Shown: one piece after another, positions 7,424 to 16,507 of the stretch | How positions within the stretch are numbered: position 1 is the first letter of the stretch | How the letters are laid out: every line of letters starts with the position of its first letter | The notes under the pieces: generated by a model | Databases searched by the model: none | Told to the model about the DNA's origin: nothing | What the model saw: only the letters and a program-made list of their open reading frames with translations | Translations under genes and position numbers: made by a program | From: Chitinophaga flava | GTDB lineage: Bacteria; Bacteroidota; Bacteroidia; Chitinophagales; Chitinophagaceae | Reading direction: 5' to 3' | DNA: 64,000 bases | NCBI RefSeq assembly: GCF_003308995.1 | Contig: NZ_QFFJ01000001.1 | Coordinates: 3,720,001-3,784,000 of the forward strand

Positions 7424-10400
7424 ATGCAATCAAACCTACGCCAGGCACTTGCACTGTTAAGTGCCCTGCTATTGCTTTTGTTTTCTGTAACAACTGCCAC
7501 AGCACAACAGGTCATCAATGGAAAAGTAATTTCCGAAGGCGATAACCAGCCCGTTATCGGCGCCACCATCAAAGTTATCGGTGCAAACAAGGGCGCTGTC
7601 ACCGATCCGAATGGAAACTTCAGCATCGCCGCCGCCGGTACCGACGTCCTGGAAGTAACTTTTATCGGCTTTCTCCCCGTTAAATATCCCGTCAATAACC
7701 GCAGTAGCCTTACCATTACCCTGCAGCAGGACAAAAAAGCGCTGGATGAAGTGGTAGTAACGGCACTGGGTATACGAAAAGAAGTAAAACGCGTAGGCTA
7801 CGCTGTACAGGAAGTAAAAGGCGCCGACCTCGTAAAGGCCAGGGAACCCAATCCCATCAACGGTCTGGTAGGTAAAGTAGCCGGCCTCACTGTAGGTGCT
7901 TCTGCCGAACTGCTGGCTGCTCCAATGGTGCAGCTCCGCGGTACTAATATCACCCTCTACGTAGTAGATGGTGTACCTATTAACTCCGACACCTGGAATA
8001 TCTCTCCGGATGATATCGAAAGTTATACTGTCCTGAAAGGTGCCACCGCTTCCGCCCTCTATGGCTCCCGTGGCCTCAACGGCGCTATCATGATCACCAC
8101 CAAAAAAGGCGCCCGTGATAAAAGAGGTTACGCTATCGAGTTCAACTCAAGCACCATGTTCGAAAAAGGCTTCAACGCCATACCGAAAGTACAGGACCTC
8201 TACGGCCCTGGCGATCACGGTAAATACGCTTTCGTAGACGGTAAAGGCGCCGGTGTAAACGATGCCGACTATGACGTTTGGGGGCCTAAATTTGAAGGCC
8301 AGCTCATTCCTCAGTACGACAGTCCTATCGATCCTGCTACCGGCAAACGTACCGGCACTCCCTGGACCGCACGTGGTAAAAACAACCTGCAGCGCTTCCT
8401 GCGCACGGGTATGCTGAGCACCAACAACCTGGCCGTTTCTGCTCATACAGACAAGGCTGATCTGCGTTTCTCCCTCTCCAATTCATACCAGAAAGGTATT
8501 GTGCCTAACACTTCACTGGATATCGTCAACTTCAATATCAACGCCGGTTACAGCTTCTCTCCGAAACTGCGTCTGGAAGCATATCTTAACTACAACCGTC
8601 AGGCCAGTGATAACTTCCCTGATGTGACCTACGGACCTAACAGTATCATCTACAATACCCTCATCTGGGCAGGTGCCGACTGGAGCATGGATGATATGCG
8701 CAATTACTGGCAGCCTGGTAAAGAAGGTATTCAGTCTATCTACGCAGAATACCAACGTTATCACAACCCCTGGTTTATGAGTTATGAATGGCTGCGCGGT
8801 CACCATAAAACAGATCTCAACGGCTACGCTAAACTCACCTATAAATTCAATGATAAACTGGAGCTGATGGCCCGCACACAGGTGACCAGCTATGACCTGA
8901 TGCGTACCGAGAAAATGCCTTATTCCGCCCACCCTTATGGTCGTGAAGAAGGTAAAGGTGACTACCGGGAAGATAGACGTTCCCTGTATGAAAACAATAC
9001 AGACCTGATGCTGTCCTATGCCAACGTATTCCCGCATAAAATCGGTATCCGTGCATCTGTTGGTGGTAACGCCCGTTCCTTTAAATATAACTCCAGCTTT
9101 ACTTCTACCAGTTACCTGAATGCACCGGGATGGTATGGCTTTGGCAACTCCCGCGATCCGTTGTATGCTACCAGCTACTACGCACCAATGCTGGTACTCA
9201 GTGCCTATGGTTATGTAGACATTGACCTCGGCAAATATGCAACACTGTCGCTGACAGACAGGCTGGACAAGGCTTCCAACCTGCCCGTTTCCCACAATTC
9301 CTATTCCTATCCTTCTGTGTCATTAAGTACCGTAGTATCTGACTATGTGAATCTGCCGGAAGTGATCTCCTTCCTGAAATTCAGAGGCTCCTATGCCAAC
9401 GTAAAAGGCGGCTTCACTTCACCAACTATCGGTGCTACTCCGGAGGCAAACTACCCACTGGGTTATGGTACAGAATACAAATCTTCGTATGATGGCCCCA
9501 ATTATAACTCTCCGGTATATAGTGTGTCGCAGGTATATGGCAACCAGGCAGCCGCTTATTACACACGCGTGATCGCCAACCCGAACCTGCAACCATTTAC
9601 CAGTAAAGTAACTGAAGTAGGTATGGACATCCGCTTCCTGAAAAATCGTATAGGCGTAGACGCTACCTACTTTACCAATCTCAATGGTCCTCGTATTTAC
9701 ACCCTCTCACTGCCTCCCAGCACCGGTGAGGAAGCGTACCTGCTCAACGGGGTGAATACCCGTAAAACAGGATATGAGGTATCCGTTAATGCCACACCTA
9801 TTAAAAACCCACGTGGCCTGACCTGGACCGTAATGGCCAACTGGTCTACCTTCCAGGAAAAATATGTAAGCATCTATGGTGATCAGAAAATGCTGACAGC
9901 TTATGTAGGAGTAGGAGACAGGGTTGATAAATTCTTTGGTACCAAATTCGCCAGAACACCGGATGGACAGATCATCAACGGCCCTGATGGCCGCCCGATC
10001 GTGAATCCTACACAGCAGTACCTGGGAAATGCCAGCGCCGACTGGGCATGGGGTATCAATAACAGCTTCAACTACAAAGGCTTTACTTTCAGCTTCCAGT
10101 TTGATGGTCGTGTAGGCGGACAGATGATCGACTATATCCAGCAACAGACCTTCCGCGGTGGCCGTAATATCCTGACTACAGAAGGAGCCATGGGAGATGC
10201 CCGCTATCAGGATTACAAAGGTGTGAAATCCTGGCAGGGAGAAGGTGTGGTAATAAGCAATGGTGTACCTATTCAGTACGATAACAATGGTAATATTACC
10301 AATGCGGACAAACTTCAGTTTGCTCCTAATACTACCAAAACCTTCCTGCAGGATTATATCAGCGTATACTATAAAACAAACGAAGCTAACCTGATCAGTA

Positions 10401-10633
10401 AAACTTTCGCCAAGCTGCGTGAGGTAACCTTGGGTTACACCTTGCCGGAAAGCCTGCTGAAAGGCACTTTTATCCGTTCTGCCAATGTCTCTTTTGTAGG
10501 GAGAAACCTCCTGTACTTTGCTAAAAACAAAGACGTGGACCTGGACCAGTATCCTGGCGCAGACCAGGGCTCTTCCACCCTGCAAACACCTACCACCCGC
10601 AGGTTTGGCTTTAACGTAAATCTCACCTTCTGA
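7424..10633 (+). CDS. SusC/RagA family TonB-linked outer membrane protein
   Basis: 1069-residue TonB-dependent outer membrane importer that would work with the SusD lipoprotein encoded next. Signal peptide about 1-28 (ending TATAQQ). CarboxypepD_reg extension about 30-100 (GKVISEGDNQPVIGATIKV). TonB-box-like ALDEVVVTALG about 106-116. Plug domain about 115-235, with GLVGKVAGLTV and TVLKGATASALYGSRG. The rest is a beta barrel ending in FNVNLTF, a terminal aromatic outer membrane signature. No glycosidase or peptidase accompanies the pair, so the ligand cannot be predicted. SusD starts 11 bp downstream. Confidence 0.96.
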   Translation: MQSNLRQALALLSALLLLLFSVTTATAQQVINGKVISEGDNQPVIGATIKVIGANKGAVTDPNGNFSIAAAGTDVLEVTFIGFLPVKYPVNNRSSLTITLQQDKKALDEVVVTALGIRKEVKRVGYAVQEVKGADLVKAREPNPINGLVGKVAGLTVGASAELLAAPMVQLRGTNITLYVVDGVPINSDTWNISPDDIESYTVLKGATASALYGSRGLNGAIMITTKKGARDKRGYAIEFNSSTMFEKGFNAIPKVQDLYGPGDHGKYAFVDGKGAGVNDADYDVWGPKFEGQLIPQYDSPIDPATGKRTGTPWTARGKNNLQRFLRTGMLSTNNLAVSAHTDKADLRFSLSNSYQKGIVPNTSLDIVNFNINAGYSFSPKLRLEAYLNYNRQASDNFPDVTYGPNSIIYNTLIWAGADWSMDDMRNYWQPGKEGIQSIYAEYQRYHNPWFMSYEWLRGHHKTDLNGYAKLTYKFNDKLELMARTQVTSYDLMRTEKMPYSAHPYGREEGKGDYREDRRSLYENNTDLMLSYANVFPHKIGIRASVGGNARSFKYNSSFTSTSYLNAPGWYGFGNSRDPLYATSYYAPMLVLSAYGYVDIDLGKYATLSLTDRLDKASNLPVSHNSYSYPSVSLSTVVSDYVNLPEVISFLKFRGSYANVKGGFTSPTIGATPEANYPLGYGTEYKSSYDGPNYNSPVYSVSQVYGNQAAAYYTRVIANPNLQPFTSKVTEVGMDIRFLKNRIGVDATYFTNLNGPRIYTLSLPPSTGEEAYLLNGVNTRKTGYEVSVNATPIKNPRGLTWTVMANWSTFQEKYVSIYGDQKMLTAYVGVGDRVDKFFGTKFARTPDGQIINGPDGRPIVNPTQQYLGNASADWAWGINNSFNYKGFTFSFQFDGRVGGQMIDYIQQQTFRGGRNILTTEGAMGDARYQDYKGVKSWQGEGVVISNGVPIQYDNNGNITNADKLQFAPNTTKTFLQDYISVYYKTNEANLISKTFAKLREVTLGYTLPESLLKGTFIRSANVSFVGRNLLYFAKNKDVDLDQYPGADQGSSTLQTPTTRRFGFNVNLTF

Positions 10634-10644
10634 TCCGCTTAAAA

Positions 10645-12240
10645 ATGTATCGTATGAAATCATTGAAAATAGTTGCCTTCACTGCACTCGCAGGCATCGT
10701 CCTCAGCAGTTGCAACAAAAAATTTGAAGAATACTCCATCAATTCCAATAAGCCTGCACAGGTTCCACCAAGCCTGGTGCTGGGCGGTATCCTGGGTGAT
10801 ATGAATGCCGACAAGCCCTGGAGCAGTGTAATGCGCTGGAACCAGTTCGACTGCTGTAACTACAACTACTATGGTGATCAGCGCTACGACTGGAATGGTG
10901 CCGACTTCGGCAGTTACTTCTCCATGACCAATGTGCAGCAGATGGAGGCAGAAGCTAAACGTCTGGGTGGTAAAGATGTCAATCCCTATACCGCTATTGG
11001 TAAGTTTGCCCGTGCCTTTTTCTACTACCGGATGAGTAGTCTGGTGGGCGGACTTCCGCTGAAAAAAGCACTCCAGGGAAAAGATGATATTACACCGGCT
11101 TATGATGCGCAGAAAACCGTGTTTATACAAATCCTGCAATGGCTGGAAGAAGCAAACACTCAGCTCGCCGCACAGATTGCCAACCCGGATATGAGTGCCA
11201 ATGCAGAAGGTCAGGTACTGAAAGGTGATTTTTATTTTGGTAATGATATGGGCAAATGGCAGCGTGCTGTCAATACTTTCCGCCTGCGTGTACTCATTGC
11301 CCTGAGCAAAAAGACTACTGATACAGATATTAATGTGGCTAAACAATTTAATGATATTGTTAGTAATCCTGCCAAATATCCGTTGATGGAATCAATGGAT
11401 CAGAACATGCAGTTTATCTACAATAATATCAACAAATACCCATCAAACCCCGATAACCTGGGCTTTGACGCTACCCGGTATAATATGTCAGCTACCTATC
11501 TTAATACCCTCGTGGGCCTTAATGATCCCAGGGCTTATGTGACAGCTGAACCGGCTACCAAACAGATCAACGAACTGCATAAACTGCCTTCTGATATTAC
11601 TGCCTATGTAGGTGCTTCTTCCGGCGAGAGCCAGGAGGATATGTCTTCCAAAATGTCTAACGTGGATACTGCCGCCTATTCCCTGCGTAGCAGAAGCCGC
11701 TACTACAGCAGCTATGCAGCTGAGCCAGGTGTAATCATCGGTTTCCCTGAACTGTGTTTTAACATGGCTGAAGCGATCAATCGCGGATGGGTTAACGGTG
11801 ATGCGGAAGCATGGTATAAAAAAGGTATCAAAGCGTCACTGGGCTTTTACGGTATCCCTACTGCTGTAGCCGGTACGGTAAACAAAACGTATAAGGGTGT
11901 ACGTTATGATATTCCTTTCGACTTCGAAAACACTTACTACCAGCAGGCTACCGTGAAATACCTGGGTAACAATGCAGATGGTCTGAAACAGATCATCACC
12001 CAGAAATACCTGGCCTTCTTCGAAAACTCCGGCTGGGAGGCTTATTTCAACCAGCGCCGTACAGGGGTACCTACTTTCCTGACAGGAGCTGGTACCGGCA
12101 ACAGTGGCGTTATTCCAAAACGTTTCAAGTATCCTGATACGGAGAAAGCCACCAATACCGTTAACTGGTCTGCTTCCCTGCAAAGCCAGTTTGGTGGCAC
12201 TACAGATGATATCAATGCGCAGATGTGGCTGCTGCAATAA
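10645..12240 (+). CDS. SusD/RagB family nutrient-binding outer membrane lipoprotein
   Basis: 531 residues counted from the ATG at 10645; a second ATG at 10654 (MKSLKIV) is equally possible. The signal peptide ends in the lipobox VLSSC with Cys23 as the lipidated residue. The N-terminus NKKFEEYSINSNKP and the C-terminal pattern YLAFFENSGWEAYFNQRRTG are typical of the SusD-like lipoprotein family, in which TPR-like helices form a ligand lid over SusC. It is translationally close to susC (11 bp) and followed by tandem hairpins, so the two form one transcript. Confidence 0.95.
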   Translation: MYRMKSLKIVAFTALAGIVLSSCNKKFEEYSINSNKPAQVPPSLVLGGILGDMNADKPWSSVMRWNQFDCCNYNYYGDQRYDWNGADFGSYFSMTNVQQMEAEAKRLGGKDVNPYTAIGKFARAFFYYRMSSLVGGLPLKKALQGKDDITPAYDAQKTVFIQILQWLEEANTQLAAQIANPDMSANAEGQVLKGDFYFGNDMGKWQRAVNTFRLRVLIALSKKTTDTDINVAKQFNDIVSNPAKYPLMESMDQNMQFIYNNINKYPSNPDNLGFDATRYNMSATYLNTLVGLNDPRAYVTAEPATKQINELHKLPSDITAYVGASSGESQEDMSSKMSNVDTAAYSLRSRSRYYSSYAAEPGVIIGFPELCFNMAEAINRGWVNGDAEAWYKKGIKASLGFYGIPTAVAGTVNKTYKGVRYDIPFDFENTYYQQATVKYLGNNADGLKQIITQKYLAFFENSGWEAYFNQRRTGVPTFLTGAGTGNSGVIPKRFKYPDTEKATNTVNWSASLQSQFGGTTDDINAQMWLLQ

Positions 12241-12256
12241 AAAATGCACAATATAG

Positions 12257-12276
12257 CCCGGGGCTTTAGCCCTGGG
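12257..12276. repeat. GC-rich palindrome
   Basis: CCCGGGGCT (12257-12265) and AGCCCTGGG (12268-12276) form a tight hairpin just after susD. A similar CCCGGGGC palindrome stands at 55200-55218. It may be a dispersed palindromic unit or the first part of a double terminator. Confidence 0.5.
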
Positions 12277-12282
12277 ACTACA

Positions 12283-12310
12283 AGGGCTGGCCATTGGCTG
12301 GCCCTTTTTT
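12283..12310 (+). terminator. Terminator of the susC-susD transcript
   Basis: AGGGCTGGCC (12283-12292) pairs with GGCTGGCCCT (12296-12305, two G-U pairs) around a 3-nt loop. The stem is followed by TTTTT, a standard intrinsic terminator. Confidence 0.75.
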
Positions 12311-12355
12311 ATTGATTGGCCCCGGAAATTATGTGTAGTAGATTATTTAGTAATA

Positions 12356-12412
12356 CTTAACAATTAGTTCAGTATTGCTTAACAATTAGTTTACATTGCA
12401 TCGGCACCTTTG
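12356..12412 (+). promoter_or_regulatory. DUF5690 promoter with tandem LytTR-like boxes
   Basis: CTTAACAATTAGTT occurs twice, at 12356-12369 and 12378-12391, 22 bp apart. CACCTTTG, a near-consensus -7 element, is at 12405-12412. The distance from the second box start to TTTG is 31 bp, exactly as in the susC promoter. The second box again covers the -33 position. The minus-strand reading ATTGTTAAG keeps the GTTAAG core of LytTR half-sites. Confidence 0.5.
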
Positions 12413-12431
12413 GCCCAAATATTTTGTGGCA

Positions 12432-13733
12432 ATGCTGACTATTCCCTGGATACAGAAGCGGCTGGAACGGGCGCCGAACGTAGTTTTATCTTTATATGCC
12501 GCCCTGGTGGCATTTGGAACCTATTCCTGCATGTATGCATTCCGTAAACCATTTACGGCGGGCATATTTGAAGGGCTCTCTTTTATGGGTGTCGACTATA
12601 AGATCTGGCTGGTAATCAGTCAGACCATCGGTTATGCCTGCAGTAAATTTTATGGTATCCGCTTTATTGCTGAAATGAAGGGCAACTACCGTGCACAATA
12701 TATTATTGTTTTGATACTGATATCGTGGGCTGCCCTGCTGGGGTTTGCCTTGGTACCGGCGCCCTGGAATATTCCTTTTCTTTTTATCAATGGGTTTCCG
12801 CTGGGGATGATCTGGGGGCTGGTGTTTAGTTACCTGGAAGGCAGGCGTGGCACGGAGTTTATGGGAGCGGTGCTTTCTATCAGCTTTATTTTTTCTTCTG
12901 GTTTTGTAAAATCGGTAGGTAAGATGACTATGATGGACTGGCAGGTATCAGAGTACTGGATGCCTTTTGTAACCGGCCTGGTGTTTTTACTACCTATCCT
13001 GGTGTTTATCCTTTTGCTGGAGCAGATACCTCCACCGGGAGAGAAGGACGTGCTGATGCGCACTAAACGCGTGCCTATGAATAAACAGGAACGTAAACGG
13101 TTTTTACAGACCTTTCTGCCTGGTTTGGTGTTGTTGATAGGCAGTTATGTGCTGCTGACTGTTTTACGGGATATACGCGACAATTTTGCTGCAGATATCT
13201 GGAAGGACCTGGGTTATGGTACAACGGCGGGCATCTTCACACAAACGGAAATACCTGTGTCTATTGCCATTATTGTTGTGATGGGATTGCTGGTATTTGT
13301 GAAGAACAATTACCAGGCATTTATGCTGAATCATCTGATTGTGATTACCGGCTTTCTGATAGCGCTGGTGAGTACACTGTTGTTCCGGCAGCATCAGCTG
13401 GACCCTGTGTGGTGGATGACATTGACGGGGCTGGGGCTGTATATGGGTTATATTCCTTTTAACTGTATCTTTTTTGAACGGCTGATTGCGGTGTTCAAAT
13501 ATGCCAGTAACGTAGGTTTTATTATGTATGTAGCGGATTCTTTTGGGTATCTGGGTAGTGTAGGGGTGATGTTGTTTAAAAATGCTGGCAATTTATCAAT
13601 GTCCTGGAGCCAGTTTTTTATAAATGCCCTGCTGGGTGTGTGTGTCACCGGCATCCTCATGATGCTGTTATCTTCCTTGTATTTCAAAAAAAAGTATAGT
13701 GGCGAAAGCCTGCATTTAGGAATAGTGAACTAA
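12432..13733 (+). CDS. DUF5690 family protein, MFS-like membrane transporter
   Basis: 433 residues from the ATG at 12432; an in-frame TTG at 12396 would lie inside the promoter. About twelve hydrophobic helices are visible. The first contains SLYAALVAFGTYSCMYAFRK, a conserved start of the DUF5690 group, which looks like a distant major facilitator branch. FFERLIAVFKYASNVGFIMYVADSFGYLGS is conserved near the C-terminus. The transported molecule is unknown. The gene shares its promoter layout with susC upstream, so the two may be co-regulated and handle the same nutrient. Confidence 0.85.
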   Translation: MLTIPWIQKRLERAPNVVLSLYAALVAFGTYSCMYAFRKPFTAGIFEGLSFMGVDYKIWLVISQTIGYACSKFYGIRFIAEMKGNYRAQYIIVLILISWAALLGFALVPAPWNIPFLFINGFPLGMIWGLVFSYLEGRRGTEFMGAVLSISFIFSSGFVKSVGKMTMMDWQVSEYWMPFVTGLVFLLPILVFILLLEQIPPPGEKDVLMRTKRVPMNKQERKRFLQTFLPGLVLLIGSYVLLTVLRDIRDNFAADIWKDLGYGTTAGIFTQTEIPVSIAIIVVMGLLVFVKNNYQAFMLNHLIVITGFLIALVSTLLFRQHQLDPVWWMTLTGLGLYMGYIPFNCIFFERLIAVFKYASNVGFIMYVADSFGYLGSVGVMLFKNAGNLSMSWSQFFINALLGVCVTGILMMLLSSLYFKKKYSGESLHLGIVN

Positions 13734-13739
13734 ACAAAA

Positions 13740-13777
13740 AAGCGCGAGGCTGAAAAATTGTTTCCAGCTTCGCGCTT
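13740..13777. terminator. Bidirectional terminator between DUF5690 and tatA
   Basis: AAGCGCGAGGCTG (13740-13752) pairs with CAGCTTCGCGCTT (13765-13777), 13 bp with one G-U. It lies between convergent genes, with an A-tract on one side and TTTTT shortly after the other. Confidence 0.8.
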
Positions 13778-13798
13778 CAATAATTTTTATCCGCGTGA

Positions 13799-14008
13799 TT
13801 ATTTTGCTTCGGAAGTACCTTTGGACTCTTTCTTAGGTTCATCTTTGGCATCTTTGAACTCGCGTATGCCGCTGCCCAAACCGCGCATCAACTCAGGTAT
13901 TTTTTTACCACCAAACAAGAGGAGAACTACCAGTGCAATCAGCAGTAATTCCTTAATACCTATTTCCTGCAGAAACAAAAACGGAATATTCAAAAGTGAT
14001 GTTGCCAT
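13799..14008 (-). CDS. tatA: Sec-independent translocase subunit TatA/E
   Basis: 69 residues. One N-terminal transmembrane helix (about 18-35, ELLLIALVVLLLFGGKK) is followed by the amphipathic helix KIPELMRGLGSGIREFKDA and a charged tail, the exact TatA/E plan. The FGGKKIPEL hinge is diagnostic. TatA oligomers form the pore that exports folded proteins with twin-arginine signals. No tatB or tatC lies nearby; in Bacteroidota the tat genes are often scattered. Confidence 0.95.
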   Translation of the reverse strand: MATSLLNIPFLFLQEIGIKELLLIALVVLLLFGGKKIPELMRGLGSGIREFKDAKDEPKKESKGTSEAK

Positions 14009-14141
14009 TATAAACTGTTTTTTTATTGTGTGCTTTTAATATACGGCGATTCCGAACATAAAGTTAGCACGAAATCAGAGTTTTTTACTTTTTTACAGAG
14101 ATATTTGAAAATTTTAACATAATTCCCATAAAGACAGTTCT

Positions 14142-14699
14142 TTATGAATTATAAAAAACAACCTTTATATCTCCATCTTCTACCTTCAGTTGTGAAATCC
14201 TGCCGTATTGTACCTTGAGATCGAAGGAGTCAACCAGTGGTGTATTAGTAGCGTGCGCCAGTATAGAACGGATCACGCCGCCATGAGTGAAGATCACAGC
14301 ATTCCTGTCTTTTTCCACCAGTTCATGAATTAGTTCCATACTGCGGCTGTACAGCTCTTCATAGCTTTCACCCTGCGGAACGCGGGCCTGTACAAAATCA
14401 TCGGCCCATGTTTGCAGTTCTTCCCGCCCGATGGCGTCCCAGGCAAGCATCTCCCAGGCACCGAAATTCATTTCTTTCAGGCGGTCGTCAGCAGTAATTT
14501 CCTGGTTAAAGAGGGCTGAGGCCAGTTTGCTGCAGCGTTGTAACGGGCTGGTATACACGTCGAAATCGCCGGTGGGCAGTTTAGCTTTGACAGCAGCCAC
14601 TTCCGTTTCAAAGGTGTCTGCCACATCGATGTCTGAAAAGCCGTAGCAGATACCGCTTTCGATGGCAGGCGTCGTATGTCTTATGAGGTATATTTCCAT
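14142..14699 (-). CDS. cobC: Alpha-ribazole phosphatase (histidine phosphatase family)
   Basis: 185 residues from the ATG at 14699; six further residues upstream would be needed for the longer frame. The catalytic phosphohistidine lies in LIRHTTP at the N-terminus (RHG motif), with the second catalytic histidine in FTHGGVIRS. CobC removes the 5' phosphate from alpha-ribazole phosphate or cobalamin phosphate in the last part of B12 assembly. Its start overlaps the end of cobS by 19 bp, which supports translational coupling and the CobC identity over a generic phosphoglycerate mutase. Confidence 0.9.
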   Translation of the reverse strand: MEIYLIRHTTPAIESGICYGFSDIDVADTFETEVAAVKAKLPTGDFDVYTSPLQRCSKLASALFNQEITADDRLKEMNFGAWEMLAWDAIGREELQTWADDFVQARVPQGESYEELYSRSMELIHELVEKDRNAVIFTHGGVIRSILAHATNTPLVDSFDLKVQYGRISQLKVEDGDIKVVFYNS

Positions 14700-15460
14700 G
14701 CGAGAATACAAAAGCACAAATATATGACTGTTTCAGAAACTTGTTGGACAGCACCAAGGCAGTCGCCGGTATAGCCGCCGATCCACTTGGTCATGAGGCG
14801 CGCCATATACCAGCGTACAAGCATCAGTGCCGGCAGTATCAGCAGGAGGGCATAGTTGCCTGTAAAAGCGATCACGCCCAGCAGTGGAAATATGCCGAAG
14901 CTGGCTGCCAGCAGCAGATCGGGCAGACAGATGCCTTTGGATACCGGTTTCGCTTTACTGTCTTCATTTTCCCGTACATACTCATGGGTATAGATGATAC
15001 TGACTGCTACAAACCGGCTCAGGGGCTGGGCTATGATGACGGCCAGCATTACCTTGTTGAGCGTCAGCGGAATCAGGCAGATGTATTTCATGGTCATGAG
15101 CAACAGCAGGCCCAGCATGCCATAGGTGCCGATACGGCTGTCTTTCATGATTTCCAGGATACGTTCTTTGGTCCATCCGCCACCAAAGCCATCGCACATA
15201 TCGGCAAAACCATCTTCATGGAAGGCGCCGGTTACCCAGATGCTGAGGATAATAGATAACAGAATGGCTACCAGCCTGGGAGCGATATCACCGAAAATAT
15301 ACAGTACGGAAAGCATAATACCACCTGTTATCCAGCCTATCAACGGCAGATAACGGGTGGCTTTATTGAGCATATCTGGATGGTAGTCCGTATTAACGTT
15401 AACGGGTATACGTGTATAAAACATGATAGCGGTGAGCAATAGCTGCCACTGTTTTCTCAT
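14681..15460 (-). CDS. cobS: Adenosylcobinamide-GDP ribazoletransferase (cobalamin synthase)
   Basis: 259-residue integral membrane enzyme that joins adenosylcobinamide-GDP to alpha-ribazole (phosphate). The CobS signature TGAFHEDGFADMCDGFGGG is present (about residues 77-95), containing the acidic metal-binding residues, followed by ERILEIMKDSRIGTYG. Several hydrophobic helices follow. The start overlaps the cobT stop by 4 bp (ATGA) and the end overlaps cobC, so the three are tightly coupled. Confidence 0.96.
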   Translation of the reverse strand: MRKQWQLLLTAIMFYTRIPVNVNTDYHPDMLNKATRYLPLIGWITGGIMLSVLYIFGDIAPRLVAILLSIILSIWVTGAFHEDGFADMCDGFGGGWTKERILEIMKDSRIGTYGMLGLLLLMTMKYICLIPLTLNKVMLAVIIAQPLSRFVAVSIIYTHEYVRENEDSKAKPVSKGICLPDLLLAASFGIFPLLGVIAFTGNYALLLILPALMLVRWYMARLMTKWIGGYTGDCLGAVQQVSETVIYLCFCILAWKYTS

Positions 15461-16500
15461 ATTGTGCGGTTTGATACTTGCGCGCTGTTGAAGCTGGCCA
15501 TTTCATTGAGGAACAGCACGGCGCTTTGAATTACGGGAATAGCCATGGCTGCGCCGGTACCTTCTCCGAGGCGCATGTCCAGCTGCATAACAGGCTTTAC
15601 GCCAAGGTACTGCAGCATCGCTTTGTGGCCTTTTTCTTCTGAGCAATGCGCAAATACGCAATAGTCTTTCACGGCAGGCTGCATGGCTGCAGCTGCCAGC
15701 AGGGCAGCGGTGACAATAAACCCGTCTATCACTACAATCATGTTCAGGGCGGCAGCCTGAAGGATGGCACCGGTAATCATCGCTATTTCAAAACCACCGA
15801 AGGTGGCCAGTGCCTGCTCTGCGGTTTTGGGTTTTACGTGATGTGCCATTACCTGCTGCAATACTGCTATTTTCTGGGTCAGCTGCTGGGCGTTGGAGCC
15901 TGTGCCTATCCCTATGCAGTCAGCTACCGGGATGCCGGTAAAATAGCTCATCAGCAGGGCAGCAGAAGAGGTATTGCCTATGCCCATTTCTCCAAAGCCG
16001 ATAGTATTGCAGCCAGCGTCATATGCCAGCTTTACTTCATCGGCGCCGGCCTGCATGGCCAGCCGGCACTGGTCCGGCGACATGGCCGGCCCATGGAGGT
16101 AGTTTTGTGTACCACGGGCTATTTTACGGTCTCTTAACAGCGGATGTGGTGGGAACTCATGGTTTACACCAGCATCTACTACTGTCAGCTTCAATTGGTG
16201 TTGTCTACAAAATACATTGATGGCTGCACCACCCTGCAGAAAGTTGTACACCATCTGGGCGGTAACGGCCTGCGGGAAAGGATTTACCAGTCCATCGGCT
16301 GCAATGCCATGGTCGCCCGCAAATACAATAATGGATGGGTTTTTCAATACAGGCGTAAGGCTGTTTTGTATCAGGCCAACCTGTAACGCCAGCTGCTCAA
16401 GTCTACCCAGTGAACCGGGTGGTTTTGTTTTCTGGTCTATCTTATCCTGTAATGCTGTTTTCAGCTCATTCGACAGTGGTGAGATGGTTATGTGCTGCAT
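15457..16500 (-). CDS. cobT: Nicotinate-nucleotide--dimethylbenzimidazole phosphoribosyltransferase
   Basis: 347 residues, the usual CobT length. It makes alpha-ribazole phosphate from 5,6-dimethylbenzimidazole or a related base and nicotinate mononucleotide. Diagnostic segments are KTKPPGSLGRLEQLA near the N-terminus, FAGDHGIAADG, and GFGEMGIGNTSSAALL. The C-terminal part carries the family's catalytic glutamate (LGEGTGAAMA). It lies 7 bp after cobU and overlaps cobS by 4 bp. No bluB gene for base synthesis is in the window, so the base may come from outside. Confidence 0.97.
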   Translation of the reverse strand: MQHITISPLSNELKTALQDKIDQKTKPPGSLGRLEQLALQVGLIQNSLTPVLKNPSIIVFAGDHGIAADGLVNPFPQAVTAQMVYNFLQGGAAINVFCRQHQLKLTVVDAGVNHEFPPHPLLRDRKIARGTQNYLHGPAMSPDQCRLAMQAGADEVKLAYDAGCNTIGFGEMGIGNTSSAALLMSYFTGIPVADCIGIGTGSNAQQLTQKIAVLQQVMAHHVKPKTAEQALATFGGFEIAMITGAILQAAALNMIVVIDGFIVTAALLAAAAMQPAVKDYCVFAHCSEEKGHKAMLQYLGVKPVMQLDMRLGEGTGAAMAIPVIQSAVLFLNEMASFNSAQVSNRTI

Positions 16501-16507
16501 CGTATAT

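Noticed and set aside
8513..9295. Open frame of 260 codons on the minus strand inside susC
   Set aside because: It is the complement of a strongly conserved beta-barrel gene, has no promoter or start site and a composition produced by susC codon usage.
7424..12240. Polysaccharide utilisation locus
   Set aside because: A SusCD pair is present but no glycoside hydrolase, lyase, SusE/F or hybrid two-component regulator is adjacent, so a polysaccharide ligand cannot be claimed.
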